NCBI RefSeq assembly: GCF_022808175.1
Contig: NZ_JALGBX010000003.1
Coordinates: 392,474 to 456,473, forward strand
Reading direction: 5' to 3'
DNA: 64,000 nucleotides
DNA from: Streptomyces sp. AP-93
Lineage (GTDB): Bacteria > Actinomycetota > Actinomycetes > Streptomycetales > Streptomycetaceae
Part shown: positions 50,341-64,000 of the stretch, in pieces
How the letters are laid out: each line of letters begins with the position of its first letter
Numbering within the stretch: the stretch's first letter is position 1
The notes under the pieces: generated by a model
What the model was told of the DNA's origin: nothing
The model's input: the letters and a program-made list of their open reading frames with translations, nothing else
Databases searched by the model: none
Translations under genes and position numbers: made by a program

Positions 50341-53157
50341 TTACTCGGGAGTCTCCCCCCGGATCACCGCGAGCACGCCGTCCAGCTCGTCGGCCTTCAG
50401 CAGCACGTCGCGGGCCTTCGACCCCTCGCTCGGTCCGACGATCCCCCGCGACTCCATCAGGTCCATCAGCCGCCCGGCCTTCGCGAACCCGACCCGCAGC
50501 TTGCGCTGGAGCATCGAGGTGGACCCGAACTGCGTGGAGACGACCAGCTCGGCCGCCTGGCACAGCAGGTCCAGGTCGTCGCCGATCTCCTCGTCGATCT
50601 CCTTCTTCTGCTTCTGCCCGACGGTGACGTCGTTGCGGAAGACGGGCGCCATCTGGTCCTTGCAGTGCTGCACGATCCCGGCGATCTCGTCCTCGGTGAC
50701 GAAGGCGCCCTGGAGCCGCACGGGCTTGTTCGCGCCCATCGGCAGGAAGAGCCCGTCGCCCTTGCCGATGAGCTTCTCCGCGCCCGGCTGGTCCAGGATG
50801 ACCCGGCTGTCGGCGAGCGAGGAGGTGGCGAAGGCGAGCCGCGAGGGCACGTTCGCCTTGATCAGACCGGTCACCACGTCCACCGAGGGCCGCTGGGTCG
50901 CGAGCACCAGGTGGATGCCGGCCGCGCGGGCCAGCTGGGTGATGCGGACGATCGAGTCCTCCACGTCGCGCGGAGCCACCATCATCAGGTCGGCGAGCTC
51001 GTCGACGATCACCAGCAGGTACGGGTACGGGCTCAGCTCCCGCTCGCTGCCCGGCGGCAATTTGATCTTGCCGTCGCGGATCGCCTGGTTGAAGTCGTCG
51101 ATGTGCCGGTACCCGAAGGCGGCCAGGTCGTCGTAGCGCAGGTCCATCTCGCGCACGACCCACTGGAGGGCCTCGGCGGCCCGCTTGGGGTTGGTGATGA
51201 TCGGCGTGATCAGGTGCGGGATGCCCTCGTACGCCGTCAGCTCCACCCGCTTGGGGTCCACGAGCACCATCCGGACGTCCTCCGGGGTGGCCCGCACCAT
51301 CACCGAGGTGATCAGGCAGTTGATGCAGGAGGACTTTCCGGAACCGGTGGCTCCGGCGACCAGTACGTGCGGCATCTTCGCCAGGTTGGCCATGACGTAG
51401 CCGCCCTCGACGTCCTTGCCGAGCGCCACCAGCATGGGGTGGTCGTCCTCGGCGGCGTCCGCCAGCCGCAGCACGTCCCCCAGGTTGACCATCTCGCGGT
51501 CGGTGTTCGGGATCTCGATGCCGACCGCCGACTTGCCCGGGATCGGGCTGATGATGCGCACGTCGGGCGAGGCCACGGCGTAGGCGATGTTCTTCGCCAG
51601 CGCCGTGATCCGCTCGACCTTCACGGCCGGGCCCAGCTCCACCTCGTAGCGGGTCACCGTCGGCCCCCGGGTGAAACCGGTGACCTTCGCGTCGACCTTG
51701 AACTCCGTGAACACGTTCGTCAGCGAGGCCACGACCGCGTCGTTCGCGGCGCTACGGGTCTTGCCCGGCCCGCCCTTCTCCAGCAGGTCCAGCGAGGGCA
51801 GGGAGTACGTGATGTCCCCGCGCAGCTGGAGCTGCTCGGCGCGGGGCGGCAGCGCCTGGGTCTCGGGCGGGGCCTTGGTCAGGTCGGGAACGGACAGCGT
51901 CCCGGAGGCCGCCGCCGTGGTGTCGTGCGGCGCGGCCGCGGCCCCGGCGGGCTTCTCCTCGCGGACGGGCTGCTCCTCGCGGGCGGGTCCCTCCTCCCGG
52001 GCCGCCGGGACCGGAGCGGTGATCTCCGTGCCCTCGCGCTCCACCGAGATGCCCTGCGTGAGGCCGGCTACCAGCGGGGAGGGCGGCATCCCGCCGTAGA
52101 CCACCCCGTCCAGCGCTGCGGCGGCCGCCGCGGCCACGTCGACGGCGTCCATCCCGCGGTCCATGGCCGGCCGGCCCGCGGCCCGCCGGGGGCGCCGCCG
52201 TCGGGCGAGTGCCTCCTCTTCGGCGGCCTCCGCCGGGTCTCCCGGCCCGCCGGCCCCGGAGCGGGCCCGCCACTGCTCGGCGTCGTGCCGGTCCGCGGCG
52301 GCCGAGGCCGCGCCCGCGGAGTCCCCGTGCTCCGCGTACTCCGCGTACTCATCGTCATACTCGTTCGGGGCGATGACCCCGAGGCGGATCCCCGCGCTCC
52401 GCAGCCGCTGCGGGATCGCGTTGACGGGGGTGGCGGTGACCACCAGCAGCCCGAAGACGGTGAGCAGCACCAGCATCGGCACCGCCAGCGGCGCGCCCAT
52501 CGTGAAGATCAGCGGCTTCGAGGCGCCCCAGCCGATCAGCCCGCCGGCGTTCTGCATGGCGGTGGTGCCCTCGTCGCGCCCGGGGGCTCCGCAGGCGATG
52601 TGCACGAGCCCCAGGACTCCGATGACCAGCGCGGAGAGCCCGATGCCGATGCGGCCGTTGGCGTCGGCCTGTTCGGGATGGCGGATGAAACGTCCCGCCA
52701 TGACGCCGAGCAGGACCGGCACGAGCAGGTCGAGCCGCCCGAAGGCGCCGGTGACCAGCATGGTCACCAGATCCCCGACGGGCCCGCTCAGGTTCGACCA
52801 GGTCCCGGCGGCGACGATCAGCGCGAGCGCCAGCAGCAGCAGGGCGAGGCCGTCCTTGCGGTGGGCCGGGTCGAGGTTCTTCGCTCCCTGGCCGATGCCG
52901 CGGAAGATGGCGCCGACCGCGTGCGCGATGCCGAGCCAGAAGGCGCGCAGCAGCCGCAGCACTCCCCCGGTGGGGGACGGCGCGGGCTTGGGCGCGACCT
53001 TCTTGACGGGGGCGCGCTTGGCTGCGGGCGCCGCCTTCTTGGCGGGCGGTTTGCGGGCTGGGGCAGCCTTCTTCGCCGGCGCCGTCGTACGGCCGGTGCG
53101 GCCCTTCGCGGTGCCCGCCGTGCTCTGGGAACCCTTACCGGACGTACTTGAGGCCAT
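50341..53157 (-). CDS. ftsK: DNA translocase FtsK/SpoIIIE
   Basis: This membrane-anchored DNA pump of 938 residues clears chromosomes from sporulation septa. The N-terminus is an Ala/Lys/Pro-rich tail (positively charged, 1-75), followed by four transmembrane helices (to about 260). An acidic and Ala-rich linker runs to about 480. The motor begins with the alpha/beta domains, has Walker A GATGSGKS (Lys608), Walker B LLVIVDELADLMM and APRDVEDSIVRITQLARAAGIHL. It ends in the gamma winged-helix (LLCQAAELVVSTQFGSTSMLQRKLRVGFAKAGRLMDLME) that reads polar DNA motifs. ATG 53157 gives the conserved start; the frame upstream is not coding. Confidence 0.96.
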   Translation of the reverse strand: MASSTSGKGSQSTAGTAKGRTGRTTAPAKKAAPARKPPAKKAAPAAKRAPVKKVAPKPAPSPTGGVLRLLRAFWLGIAHAVGAIFRGIGQGAKNLDPAHRKDGLALLLLALALIVAAGTWSNLSGPVGDLVTMLVTGAFGRLDLLVPVLLGVMAGRFIRHPEQADANGRIGIGLSALVIGVLGLVHIACGAPGRDEGTTAMQNAGGLIGWGASKPLIFTMGAPLAVPMLVLLTVFGLLVVTATPVNAIPQRLRSAGIRLGVIAPNEYDDEYAEYAEHGDSAGAASAAADRHDAEQWRARSGAGGPGDPAEAAEEEALARRRRPRRAAGRPAMDRGMDAVDVAAAAAAALDGVVYGGMPPSPLVAGLTQGISVEREGTEITAPVPAAREEGPAREEQPVREEKPAGAAAAPHDTTAAASGTLSVPDLTKAPPETQALPPRAEQLQLRGDITYSLPSLDLLEKGGPGKTRSAANDAVVASLTNVFTEFKVDAKVTGFTRGPTVTRYEVELGPAVKVERITALAKNIAYAVASPDVRIISPIPGKSAVGIEIPNTDREMVNLGDVLRLADAAEDDHPMLVALGKDVEGGYVMANLAKMPHVLVAGATGSGKSSCINCLITSVMVRATPEDVRMVLVDPKRVELTAYEGIPHLITPIITNPKRAAEALQWVVREMDLRYDDLAAFGYRHIDDFNQAIRDGKIKLPPGSERELSPYPYLLVIVDELADLMMVAPRDVEDSIVRITQLARAAGIHLVLATQRPSVDVVTGLIKANVPSRLAFATSSLADSRVILDQPGAEKLIGKGDGLFLPMGANKPVRLQGAFVTEDEIAGIVQHCKDQMAPVFRNDVTVGQKQKKEIDEEIGDDLDLLCQAAELVVSTQFGSTSMLQRKLRVGFAKAGRLMDLMESRGIVGPSEGSKARDVLLKADELDGVLAVIRGETPE

Positions 53158-53363
53158 GCGCCCGAGGTTACCGGTGCGCGCGCCGGTGGACACGCGTGCC
53201 CACCGCTTCACCCGTTCGTGTCGTTCCGGCTCCCGGACCGGAGGCACCCGCACCCTCCGCCCGTACCGGCGGCCCGCCATGACGCCCCGCCAGACCTGAC
53301 GGACCGCCAAGCGGGCCCGCATACCGGGCTCGCACACCGGGCCACGGGAGGTCTTCGCGCAGC

Positions 53364-54053
53364 TCAGCCCTGAGCGGGCAGTACGGGAGCCCCGCCGCCG
53401 GTCCCCGGCTCCAGCGCGTCGAGCGCCCGCCGCAGTCCGGTGAGCTTGCGCTCCAGATGGGCCGCGGTGGCCACCACCGAGGGATCGGCCGCCTCTTCGC
53501 CGAGCTGCTTGGTCAGCGCCTCCGCCTGCTCCTCCACCGCGGCGAGCCGCGCGGAGAGCTCGGCCAGCAGGCCGGCCGTCTCCTTGGAGCCGTCCACCGC
53601 GCCGTTGGAGGAGCTGCCGCCTTCCAGCTGGAGCCTCAGCAGCGCCGCCTGCTCGCGCAGTTGGCAGTTCTTCGTATACAGCTCGACGAACACCGACACC
53701 TTGGCCCGCAGCACCCACGGGTCGAAGGGCTTGGAGATGTAGTCCACCGCGCCCGCCGCGTACCCGCGGAAGGTGTGGTGCGGACCGTGGTTGATCGCCG
53801 TGAGGAAGATGATCGGGATGTCCCGGGTCCGCTCACGCCGCTTGATGTGCGCGGCCGTCTCGAACCCGTCCATGCCCGGCATCTGCACGTCGAGCAGGAT
53901 GACCGCGAAGTCGTCCGTCAGCAGCGCCTTGAGCGCTTCCTCCCCCGACGACGCCCGGACCAGTGTCTGATCGAGCGCGGAGAGAATGGCCTCCAGCGCC
54001 AGCAGATTCTCCGGCCGGTCGTCGACCAGGAGGATCTTGGCCTTCTGCACCAT
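53364..54053 (-). CDS. osaB: Response regulator OsaB with coiled-coil output
   Basis: The 229 residues start with a CheY-like receiver: [18 protein letters not shown], phosphoacceptor Asp55 in [16 protein letters not shown], and [16 protein letters not shown]. The C-terminal 90 residues have no DNA-binding domain but form heptad-rich coiled-coil ([52 protein letters not shown]). In S. coelicolor, OsaB is needed for growth and aerial hyphae under osmotic stress and is partnered by OsaA. Position between osaA and ftsK and the architecture both match. ATG 54053 has GAGGAGGACAGGG upstream. Confidence 0.9.
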   Translation of the reverse strand: MVQKAKILLVDDRPENLLALEAILSALDQTLVRASSGEEALKALLTDDFAVILLDVQMPGMDGFETAAHIKRRERTRDIPIIFLTAINHGPHHTFRGYAAGAVDYISKPFDPWVLRAKVSVFVELYTKNCQLREQAALLRLQLEGGSSSNGAVDGSKETAGLLAELSARLAAVEEQAEALTKQLGEEAADPSVVATAAHLERKLTGLRRALDALEPGTGGGAPVLPAQG

Positions 54054-54282
54054 GCCCTGTCCTCCTCGCCCCGGCATGGGGCCTCCCCGGCTCCTGGCTC
54101 CGGCCTGTACGCCGGGCCCCGCCCCAGAAGACGGCATCCTTGCGCCGTCCGTCCTTGTGCCGGTCATCGTAGCCCCAGTCCCGAGATCGCCACACCCTGT
54201 CACCAAGATGTCACAGCGCACGAAGCGGAAACGTGGTGGAAGGGCAGAAGGTTCCCTCGGGAGTTCCCCTCCGCCCGCCCGG

Positions 54283-59844
<5,562 letters not shown>

Positions 59845-59860
59845 CAGACCGCGTCCACTT

Positions 59861-59920
59861 ACGCCGTGCCCATGTACGCCGTGCCCACTAACGCCGTGCC
59901 CACTAACGCCGTGCCCACTT
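59861..59920. repeat. Four 15-bp direct repeats in the osaA/osaC intergenic region
   Basis: Units of the form ACGCCGTGCCCACTA start at 59861, 59876, 59891 and 59906, the first and last with one to three changes. They lie 17 bases upstream of the osaA start and between the divergent osaA and osaC genes. The 250-base spacer has no other gene. The array could be a set of regulator half-sites, or simply an unstable repeat in the osaA 5' untranslated region. Confidence 0.9.
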
Positions 59921-60094
59921 AACTACCCGACTCCAAGCCTGCCCAGTGTTTCACCCCGGCCCAACCCGGCCATAACACTCCGGCACCATCGCACACCGGC
60001 CGCACCCTGTGGGTGGATTCCCCGACGACGGCACCATGGCGACCGTGAAGGTAAGTAACCTGGGATCCGTTGTCCACCGCGTCGAAGGAGACTT

Positions 60095-62617
60095 GTGATC
60101 ACGGCACGGGCGGCTGCCAGTTTCGATCCACAGGGGCGTTCGGTCGCTGCTGCCCGCGCATTCGTCCGCGACACCCTCCAGGGCTGGGGATTCGCGGACA
60201 TCGTCGACGACGCGGTGGTCCTCACCAGCGAGCTCGTCACCAACGCCGTGGTCCACGCCGGCACCCGCGCCGAAGTCCTGTGCCTGCGCACCGAGGACGG
60301 CGTACGGGTCGAGGTGGCCGACCGCTACCCCGAGCGCGAGCTCCCGCTCCGGCACCCCGGCGAGCGCCCCTACGCCGATCCCGACCGCGAGAACGGCCGC
60401 GGGCTCATGCTCTGCGCCGCCCTCGCCACCCGCTGGGGCGTCGAGTACACGGCCACGCACAAGCACGTGTGGTTCCGGCTCGACATGCCGGACCGTCCGG
60501 TCGGTACCCGCTCCGCGGGACCCGTCGTCCCCGACCAGCTCCTGCCCCTGGCCGACAGCCGCGTCCGCGTCGCCGTCCTCCAGATCGACTCGGCCGGCAC
60601 CGTCTCCGCCTGGAACGAGGACGCCGAGATCATCTTCGGCCACCTCGCCTCGAAGGCGGTCGGCCGCCCGCTCGCCGAGCTCGCCGCCTGGCCGCAGACC
60701 CCCGGCACCGGTACCGGCATCGCCGAGGCCCTGCGCCTCTCCCGCTGGGAGGGCAGCTACGGCATCCGAGGCGCCGACGGCCGCGTCATCCCGATCTACG
60801 CCTCCCACCTGCGGGTCCGCGATGCCCACGGCGAGCCCTCCATCGTCTGCCTGCTCGTGCACGACGACGAGCGCGCCCTGCTGCAGAGCCCCGCACGGGT
60901 CCCCATGGACGGCGGCCACCTGACCGAGACCCGCCCCACGGACCCCTTCGAGATCTTCATCGGCTCTCCGGCCCCCGACGACCTCGACGGCCTCCTCCAG
61001 CGCACCGTGGAACGCGCCCGCGACCTCCTCGACGCCGACTCCGCCTTCCTCCTCCTCGCCACCGACGACGAGACCGAGCTCGAGGTCCGCGCCACCACCG
61101 GTCTGCCCTCCACCCGCCAGCGCTTCGCCCGCGTCCCCGTCGAAGCCGGCACCAACCGGTACGGCAGCGCCCGCATGCCCGCCGTCCACGAGGACCTCAT
61201 CGTCGTCCCCGGCGCGGTACCCCTCCTGGAAGCCACCGGCATGCGCTCCGCCATCACCGTCCCCCTCAAGGTCGAGGGCCGCCTCACCGGCTCCCTCGGC
61301 GTCGCCGCCGAGATCCCCGGCCGGTACTCCAACGACGACGCCCTGCGCCTGCAGTTCGCCGCGGACCGCATCGCCCTCGCCGTGGAATCGGCCCGCCTCG
61401 GCGAGCTCGAACGACTGCGCCGCGGCTCCCTCTCCTTCCTCGTCGAGGCCTCCGACCTGCTCGCCGGCACCCTGGACCGGGACCAGACCCTGGCCCTCAT
61501 GGCCCAGATGACCGTCCCCACCCTCGCCACCTGGTGCGCCGTCTACACCATCGCCGACCAGGCCTCCGACCCGTTCCTCTCGTACGTCCTGCACGAGGAC
61601 GAGGAACGCATCGACGGCCTCAAGGCCCTGCTCTCCCAGGTCAGCCCGCCCGAGCCGGTCCGCGAGGCCGGCGCCCGCCCCTGGCAGGCCACCACGATCG
61701 CGGTCGGCGGCGAGACCGTGGTCCTCCCGCTCCTCGCCCGCAACCGCGTGATCGGCATGCTGACCCTCGGCAAGCCCTCCGAGGAGCACTTCCGGCAGGA
61801 GATCCTCGAACTCGCCGAGGACCTCTCCCGCCGCGCCGCCCTCGCCCTGGACAACGCCCGCCTGTACTCCGAGCGCACCGCCATCAGCCGCTCCCTCCAG
61901 CGCAGCCTGCTGCCGCCCGGCTCCCCCACCATCCCCGGCATCGAGGTCGAGGTCATCTACCGCGCCGCCGGCGAGGGCAACGAGGTGGGCGGCGACTTCT
62001 ACGACGTCTTCCCGATCCGCCCCGGCGTCTACGGGTTCGCCATCGGCGACGTCTGCGGTACGGGCCCGGAGGCGGCCGCGGTCACCGGCCTGGCCCGCCA
62101 CGCCCTGCGCCTGCTGGCCCGCGAGGGCCTCGGCGGCCCGGCCGTCCTGGAGCGCCTCAACGCGGCGATCCTCGACGAGGGCGACCGCAGCCGCTTCCTC
62201 ACCCTCCTCTACGGCGAGCTGCACCCGCAGCCCGACGGCGGCGCCCACATGAAGGTCGTCTGCGCGGGCCACCCCCTGCCGCTGCGCCTGCGGCCGAACG
62301 GCGTGGTGACCCCCGCCGCCGACCCGCAGCCCCTCCTCGGCGTCCTCGACGACCTGGACCTCTACGAGCAGACCCTCACCCTGGACCCGGGCGACGTCCT
62401 CCTGTGCGTCACGGACGGCGTCACCGAACGCCGCGAGGGCACCCGCATGCTCGGCGACGACGGCCTCACCGAGGTCCTCACCACCTGTACGGGCCTCACT
62501 GCCGGCGCCGTCGCCTCCCGCGTCCTGCGCGCGGTGGAACGCTTCGCCGCCGAACCTGCCTCCGACGACATGGCCATCCTGGCCTTCCGCATCCCCCGGC
62601 AGCGCGACGGCGACTGA
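60095..62617 (+). CDS. osaC: OsaC: kinase/PAS/GAF/PP2C regulator of sigma-B activity
   Basis: The soluble 840-residue protein is built as an anti-sigma regulator. An RsbW-like HATPase domain comes first (VVLTSELVTNAVVHAGTRAEVL; RENGRGLMLCAALATRWG). A PAS domain follows (VLQIDSAGTVSAWNEDAEIIFGHLASKAVGRPLAEL), then two GAF-type domains (about 300-460 and 460-600) and a SpoIIE-type PP2C phosphatase (YRAAGEGNEVGGDFYDVFPIRPGVYGFAIGDVCGTGPEAAAVTGLAR; LLCVTDGVTERREGTRMLGDDGL). In S. coelicolor, OsaC binds SigB and restores its level after osmotic stress. The start GTG 60095 has GAAGGAG upstream. It is divergent from osaA. Confidence 0.92.
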   Translation: MITARAAASFDPQGRSVAAARAFVRDTLQGWGFADIVDDAVVLTSELVTNAVVHAGTRAEVLCLRTEDGVRVEVADRYPERELPLRHPGERPYADPDRENGRGLMLCAALATRWGVEYTATHKHVWFRLDMPDRPVGTRSAGPVVPDQLLPLADSRVRVAVLQIDSAGTVSAWNEDAEIIFGHLASKAVGRPLAELAAWPQTPGTGTGIAEALRLSRWEGSYGIRGADGRVIPIYASHLRVRDAHGEPSIVCLLVHDDERALLQSPARVPMDGGHLTETRPTDPFEIFIGSPAPDDLDGLLQRTVERARDLLDADSAFLLLATDDETELEVRATTGLPSTRQRFARVPVEAGTNRYGSARMPAVHEDLIVVPGAVPLLEATGMRSAITVPLKVEGRLTGSLGVAAEIPGRYSNDDALRLQFAADRIALAVESARLGELERLRRGSLSFLVEASDLLAGTLDRDQTLALMAQMTVPTLATWCAVYTIADQASDPFLSYVLHEDEERIDGLKALLSQVSPPEPVREAGARPWQATTIAVGGETVVLPLLARNRVIGMLTLGKPSEEHFRQEILELAEDLSRRAALALDNARLYSERTAISRSLQRSLLPPGSPTIPGIEVEVIYRAAGEGNEVGGDFYDVFPIRPGVYGFAIGDVCGTGPEAAAVTGLARHALRLLAREGLGGPAVLERLNAAILDEGDRSRFLTLLYGELHPQPDGGAHMKVVCAGHPLPLRLRPNGVVTPAADPQPLLGVLDDLDLYEQTLTLDPGDVLLCVTDGVTERREGTRMLGDDGLTEVLTTCTGLTAGAVASRVLRAVERFAAEPASDDMAILAFRIPRQRDGD

Positions 62618-62637
62618 GCACCGTCGCGCCACACCGC

Positions 62638-62847
62638 TTACCGGCGGGGCCCCGCGACCAGGATCATGAAGGACGGGGCTGCCATTTCCCCGGTCCAGGG
62701 CGTCCTGCTGCCCGTATCGACGACCGCCTCGCGGCCGGTGGTGGACCGGGAAGGAGACGTGGACGGAGGCGGGGACGGGGAGGCGCCGTCGGCAGCCAAG
62801 GCCGTCCTGAGCGTACGGGCGAGGTGTCGGATCCGTTCGGTACTCAT
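62638..62847 (-). CDS. Small hypothetical protein (69 aa)
   Basis: This short ORF has a strong GGGAGG before ATG 62847. It starts MSTERIRHLARTLRTALAAD, a basic amphipathic helix. A Ser/Pro-rich linker follows, then a C-terminal TPWTGEMAAPSFMILVAGP segment. No signal peptide. Third positions are GC-rich and the stop is TAA, rare in this genome. It is convergent with osaC, whose stop lies 20 bases away. I do not recognise it; a short peptide product is possible, but nothing indicates maturation enzymes nearby. Confidence 0.6.
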   Translation of the reverse strand: MSTERIRHLARTLRTALAADGASPSPPPSTSPSRSTTGREAVVDTGSRTPWTGEMAAPSFMILVAGPRR

Positions 62848-62942
62848 GGTTCCTCCCGTGGATCGAGGGCTGGGAACTCCTGCTGCTCCCATTGCGCCCC
62901 GAACCCCGCCCCTGGTCACGACCCGAAGATTCGGGGCTTGAC

Positions 62943-63581
62943 TCAGACGTCGTCCCTGCGCGTCAGCCCGATCCCCAGCACGTCCCGGACGTACAGCTCG
63001 AGGAACTCGGGCAGCCAGGGGTCCGTGGCCATCCGGTCGAAAACCCTCACCACCCGCTCGTCCGGCTCATCGGTCAGCAGGACGATCCGCCAGGTATTGA
63101 GCGGCTGCCCATCGGTACCCGCGACCCCGTGCTGTACGTGGAACAGCGGCTGGCGGTCGTCCGCGTGCAGGGGGCGCCCCCGCACATCGGAGAAGGTCTC
63201 CCGGCCGAGGAAGGTCACCACCTGCCGGTCATGGTTCAGGTGCGTCTCTTCGAGCACGAGTCCGTACTCACCCGGCTGCAGCCACAGCCGCTGCCGCGAC
63301 TGCCTGACGAACTCGTTCCCCAGCTCCGCACCCTCCCGGCCAGGCACCCAGGCGGAGACAGAGCCCTCCTCGACGACGTTCGGAATGAAGGCACCCGGAT
63401 TGCCGGCCTTGCGTACTTCCATGTCCCAGACCGCCGCCCGGTCCAGGGCCACCGGCGCTCCGGTGACGTACCGCTCCCCCAGGATCCGGTTCACGTCCAC
63501 GTCCGGCAGAACCGCCCGGGTATACCTCTGGTCGGCCCAGGCCTGTTCGAACTCGGCCTCGGCCGGAGTCTGATCCGACAT
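62943..63581 (-). CDS. Hypothetical protein (212 aa)
   Basis: The soluble protein opens MSDQTPAEAEFEQAWADQRY and contains GAPVALDRAAVWDMEVRKAGNPGAF, RLWLQPGEYGLVLEETHLNHDRQVVTFLGRE and DRMATDPWLPEFLELYVRDVLGIGL. No catalytic motif, signal or membrane segment is visible. ATG 63581 has GGGGAGGA upstream; the longer frame to 63662 crosses the rRNA operon terminator and is rejected. It lies just after that terminator on the same strand, so it needs its own promoter in 63582-63648. I do not recognise the family. Confidence 0.75.
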   Translation of the reverse strand: MSDQTPAEAEFEQAWADQRYTRAVLPDVDVNRILGERYVTGAPVALDRAAVWDMEVRKAGNPGAFIPNVVEEGSVSAWVPGREGAELGNEFVRQSRQRLWLQPGEYGLVLEETHLNHDRQVVTFLGRETFSDVRGRPLHADDRQPLFHVQHGVAGTDGQPLNTWRIVLLTDEPDERVVRVFDRMATDPWLPEFLELYVRDVLGIGLTRRDDV

Positions 63582-63648
63582 CACGCGTTCCTCCCCATGA
63601 AGCACATCCTCAAGATCAACCCGAAGAATACTAATGGGGAAACACAAA

Positions 63649-63676
63649 AAGGCCCCCACCAAATGGTGGGGGCCTT
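63649..63676 (-). terminator. Strong terminator of the rRNA operon
   Basis: A perfect 12-bp stem AAGGCCCCCACC / GGTGGGGGCCTT encloses the tetraloop AAAT (plus-strand reading). On the minus strand it is followed by TTTGTGTTT, giving an intrinsic terminator 10 bases after the tRNA-Thr gene. Confidence 0.93.
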
Positions 63677-63686
63677 CTCGTTTTGG

Positions 63687-63759
63687 AGCCCTTTAACGGA
63701 ATCGAACCGTTGACCTTCTCCTTACCATGGAGACGCTCTACCGACTGAGCTAAAAGGGC
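63687..63759 (-). tRNA. tRNA-Thr (anticodon GGU)
   Basis: The 73-nucleotide cloverleaf reads GCCCUUU for the acceptor strand and closes with AAAGGGC plus discriminator U. The D-arm is GCUC/GAGC. The anticodon stem UCUCC/GGAGA holds loop AUGGUAA, giving anticodon GGU (Thr, codons ACC/ACU). The T-arm is AACGG/CCGUU with UUCGAUU. No CCA is encoded. It begins only 5 bases after the 5S gene. Confidence 0.96.
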
Positions 63760-63764
63760 GGGTT

Positions 63765-63884
63765 GTTCGGCGGCGTCCTACTCTCCCACAGGGTCCCCCC
63801 TGCAGTACCATCGGCGCTGAAAGGCTTAGCTTCCGGGTTCGGAATGTAAACCGGGCGTTTCCCTAACGCTATGACCACCGAAAC
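63765..63884 (-). rRNA. rrf: 5S ribosomal RNA
   Basis: The 120-base gene reads, on the minus strand, GTTTCGGTGGTCATAGCG at its start and GGACGCCGCCGAAC at its end; the two ends pair. Internal CCGAACCCGGAAGCTAAGCC and GGTACTGCAGGGGGGACCC are typical of Streptomyces 5S. The segment CCCGGTTTACATTCC has one more T than the form I remember (GGTTACATTCC). Confidence 0.96.
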
Positions 63885-63957
63885 ACTATGAAGTTAACCA
63901 ACCGGATACGACACAGTTCGTTACTTCAGAACTAACACAGTGGACGCGAGCAACTGA

Positions 63958-64000
63958 GGACAAGCCCTCGGCCTATTAGTACCAGTCAGCTCCACCCGTT
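63958..64000 (-). rRNA. rrl: 23S ribosomal RNA, 3' end (partial)
   Basis: On the minus strand the sequence GGAGCTGACTGGTACTAATA followed by GGCCGAGGGCTTGTCC is the conserved 3' end of actinobacterial 23S rRNA. The gene continues beyond the right edge. The mature end near 63958 is estimated. The 73-base spacer to 5S has no other feature. Confidence 0.93.

Noticed and set aside
59861..59920. Origin-type iterons or CRISPR repeat
   Set aside because: Only four 15-bp direct copies without spacers, and no replication or cas genes nearby.
62638..62847. Lanthipeptide-type precursor
   Set aside because: The small protein has few Cys residues and no modification enzymes are nearby, so there is no support for a peptide natural product.
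60070..63573. 1167-codon plus-strand ORF overlapping osaC and following genes
   Set aside because: Out of frame with osaC, Arg/Pro-rich, no domain; osaC is clearly the real gene.
63687..63759. tRNA-Thr as an integration (att) site
   Set aside because: No integrase or duplicated tRNA 3' end is visible on the downstream side.

Overview
The window is chromosomal DNA of a Streptomyces or a very close relative. GC content is very high and nearly all of it sits in third codon positions. GTG starts and ATGA/GTGA gene overlaps are common. The gene neighbourhood recA-recX, gluABCD with gluR/gluK, clgR-cinA-pgsA-rimO, ftsK and osaB-osaA-osaC matches, from memory, the Streptomyces coelicolor region around SCO5747-SCO5787. 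Most of the window is conserved core. One block (about 3.5-16.8 kb) looks accessory.

Layout. 1-2.3 kb: a partial dioxygenase-like gene and miaB, separated by a large imperfect inverted repeat. 2.4-3.5 kb: an orphan TAXI-type solute-binding protein. 3.5-16.8 kb: two divergent operons that together look like a high-mannose N-glycan catabolic locus. The minus operon is GH38 alpha-mannosidase, LacI regulator, ROK sugar kinase. The plus operon is GH5 beta-mannosidase-like enzyme, Tat-exported GH85 endo-beta-N-acetylglucosaminidase, GH38 alpha-mannosidase. No transporter is encoded in it. 16.8-22.7 kb: GluK-GluR two-component system and the gluABCD glutamate ABC transporter. 22.9-30.2 kb: FAD monooxygenase, cysteine dioxygenase plus rhodanese behind a short Cys-rich leader peptide, multicopper oxidase, a small unknown gene, and a FtsX-type ABC permease without its ATPase. 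30.3-38.5 kb: recX, recA with a LexA-type box, a 2'-5' RNA ligase-like protein, an HTH/Clp-N protein with palindromes embedded in its promoter, AI-2E transporter, DUF3046, an unknown gene, azlD/azlC and an AraC regulator. 38.6-45.7 kb: Lhr helicase, a repeat-dense spacer, a Nei-family glycosylase with an altered N-terminus, an SDR and a small membrane protein. 45.9-53.2 kb: clgR, cinA-like, pgsA, rimO, a RodZ-like HTH protein and ftsK. 53.4-62.6 kb: the osmotic-adaptation regulators osaB, osaA (a 1853-residue hybrid kinase with nine tandem 92-residue HAMP-type units) and osaC. 62.6-64 kb: two small unknown genes, then a minus-strand rRNA operon end (23S 3' end, 5S, tRNA-Thr, strong terminator).

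Functional links. The glycan locus encodes release (GH85), alpha-mannose trimming (two GH38), cleavage of the remaining Man-beta-GlcNAc core (GH5), phosphorylation of a monosaccharide (ROK) and control (LacI). GluK/GluR adjoins and probably controls gluABCD. The CDO-rhodanese pair and its leader suggest cysteine-responsive control. Short tandem repeats occur at two convergent gene ends and in the osaA/osaC divergent promoter region. All functional statements rest on reading the translated sequence and remembered family features; no database search was run.
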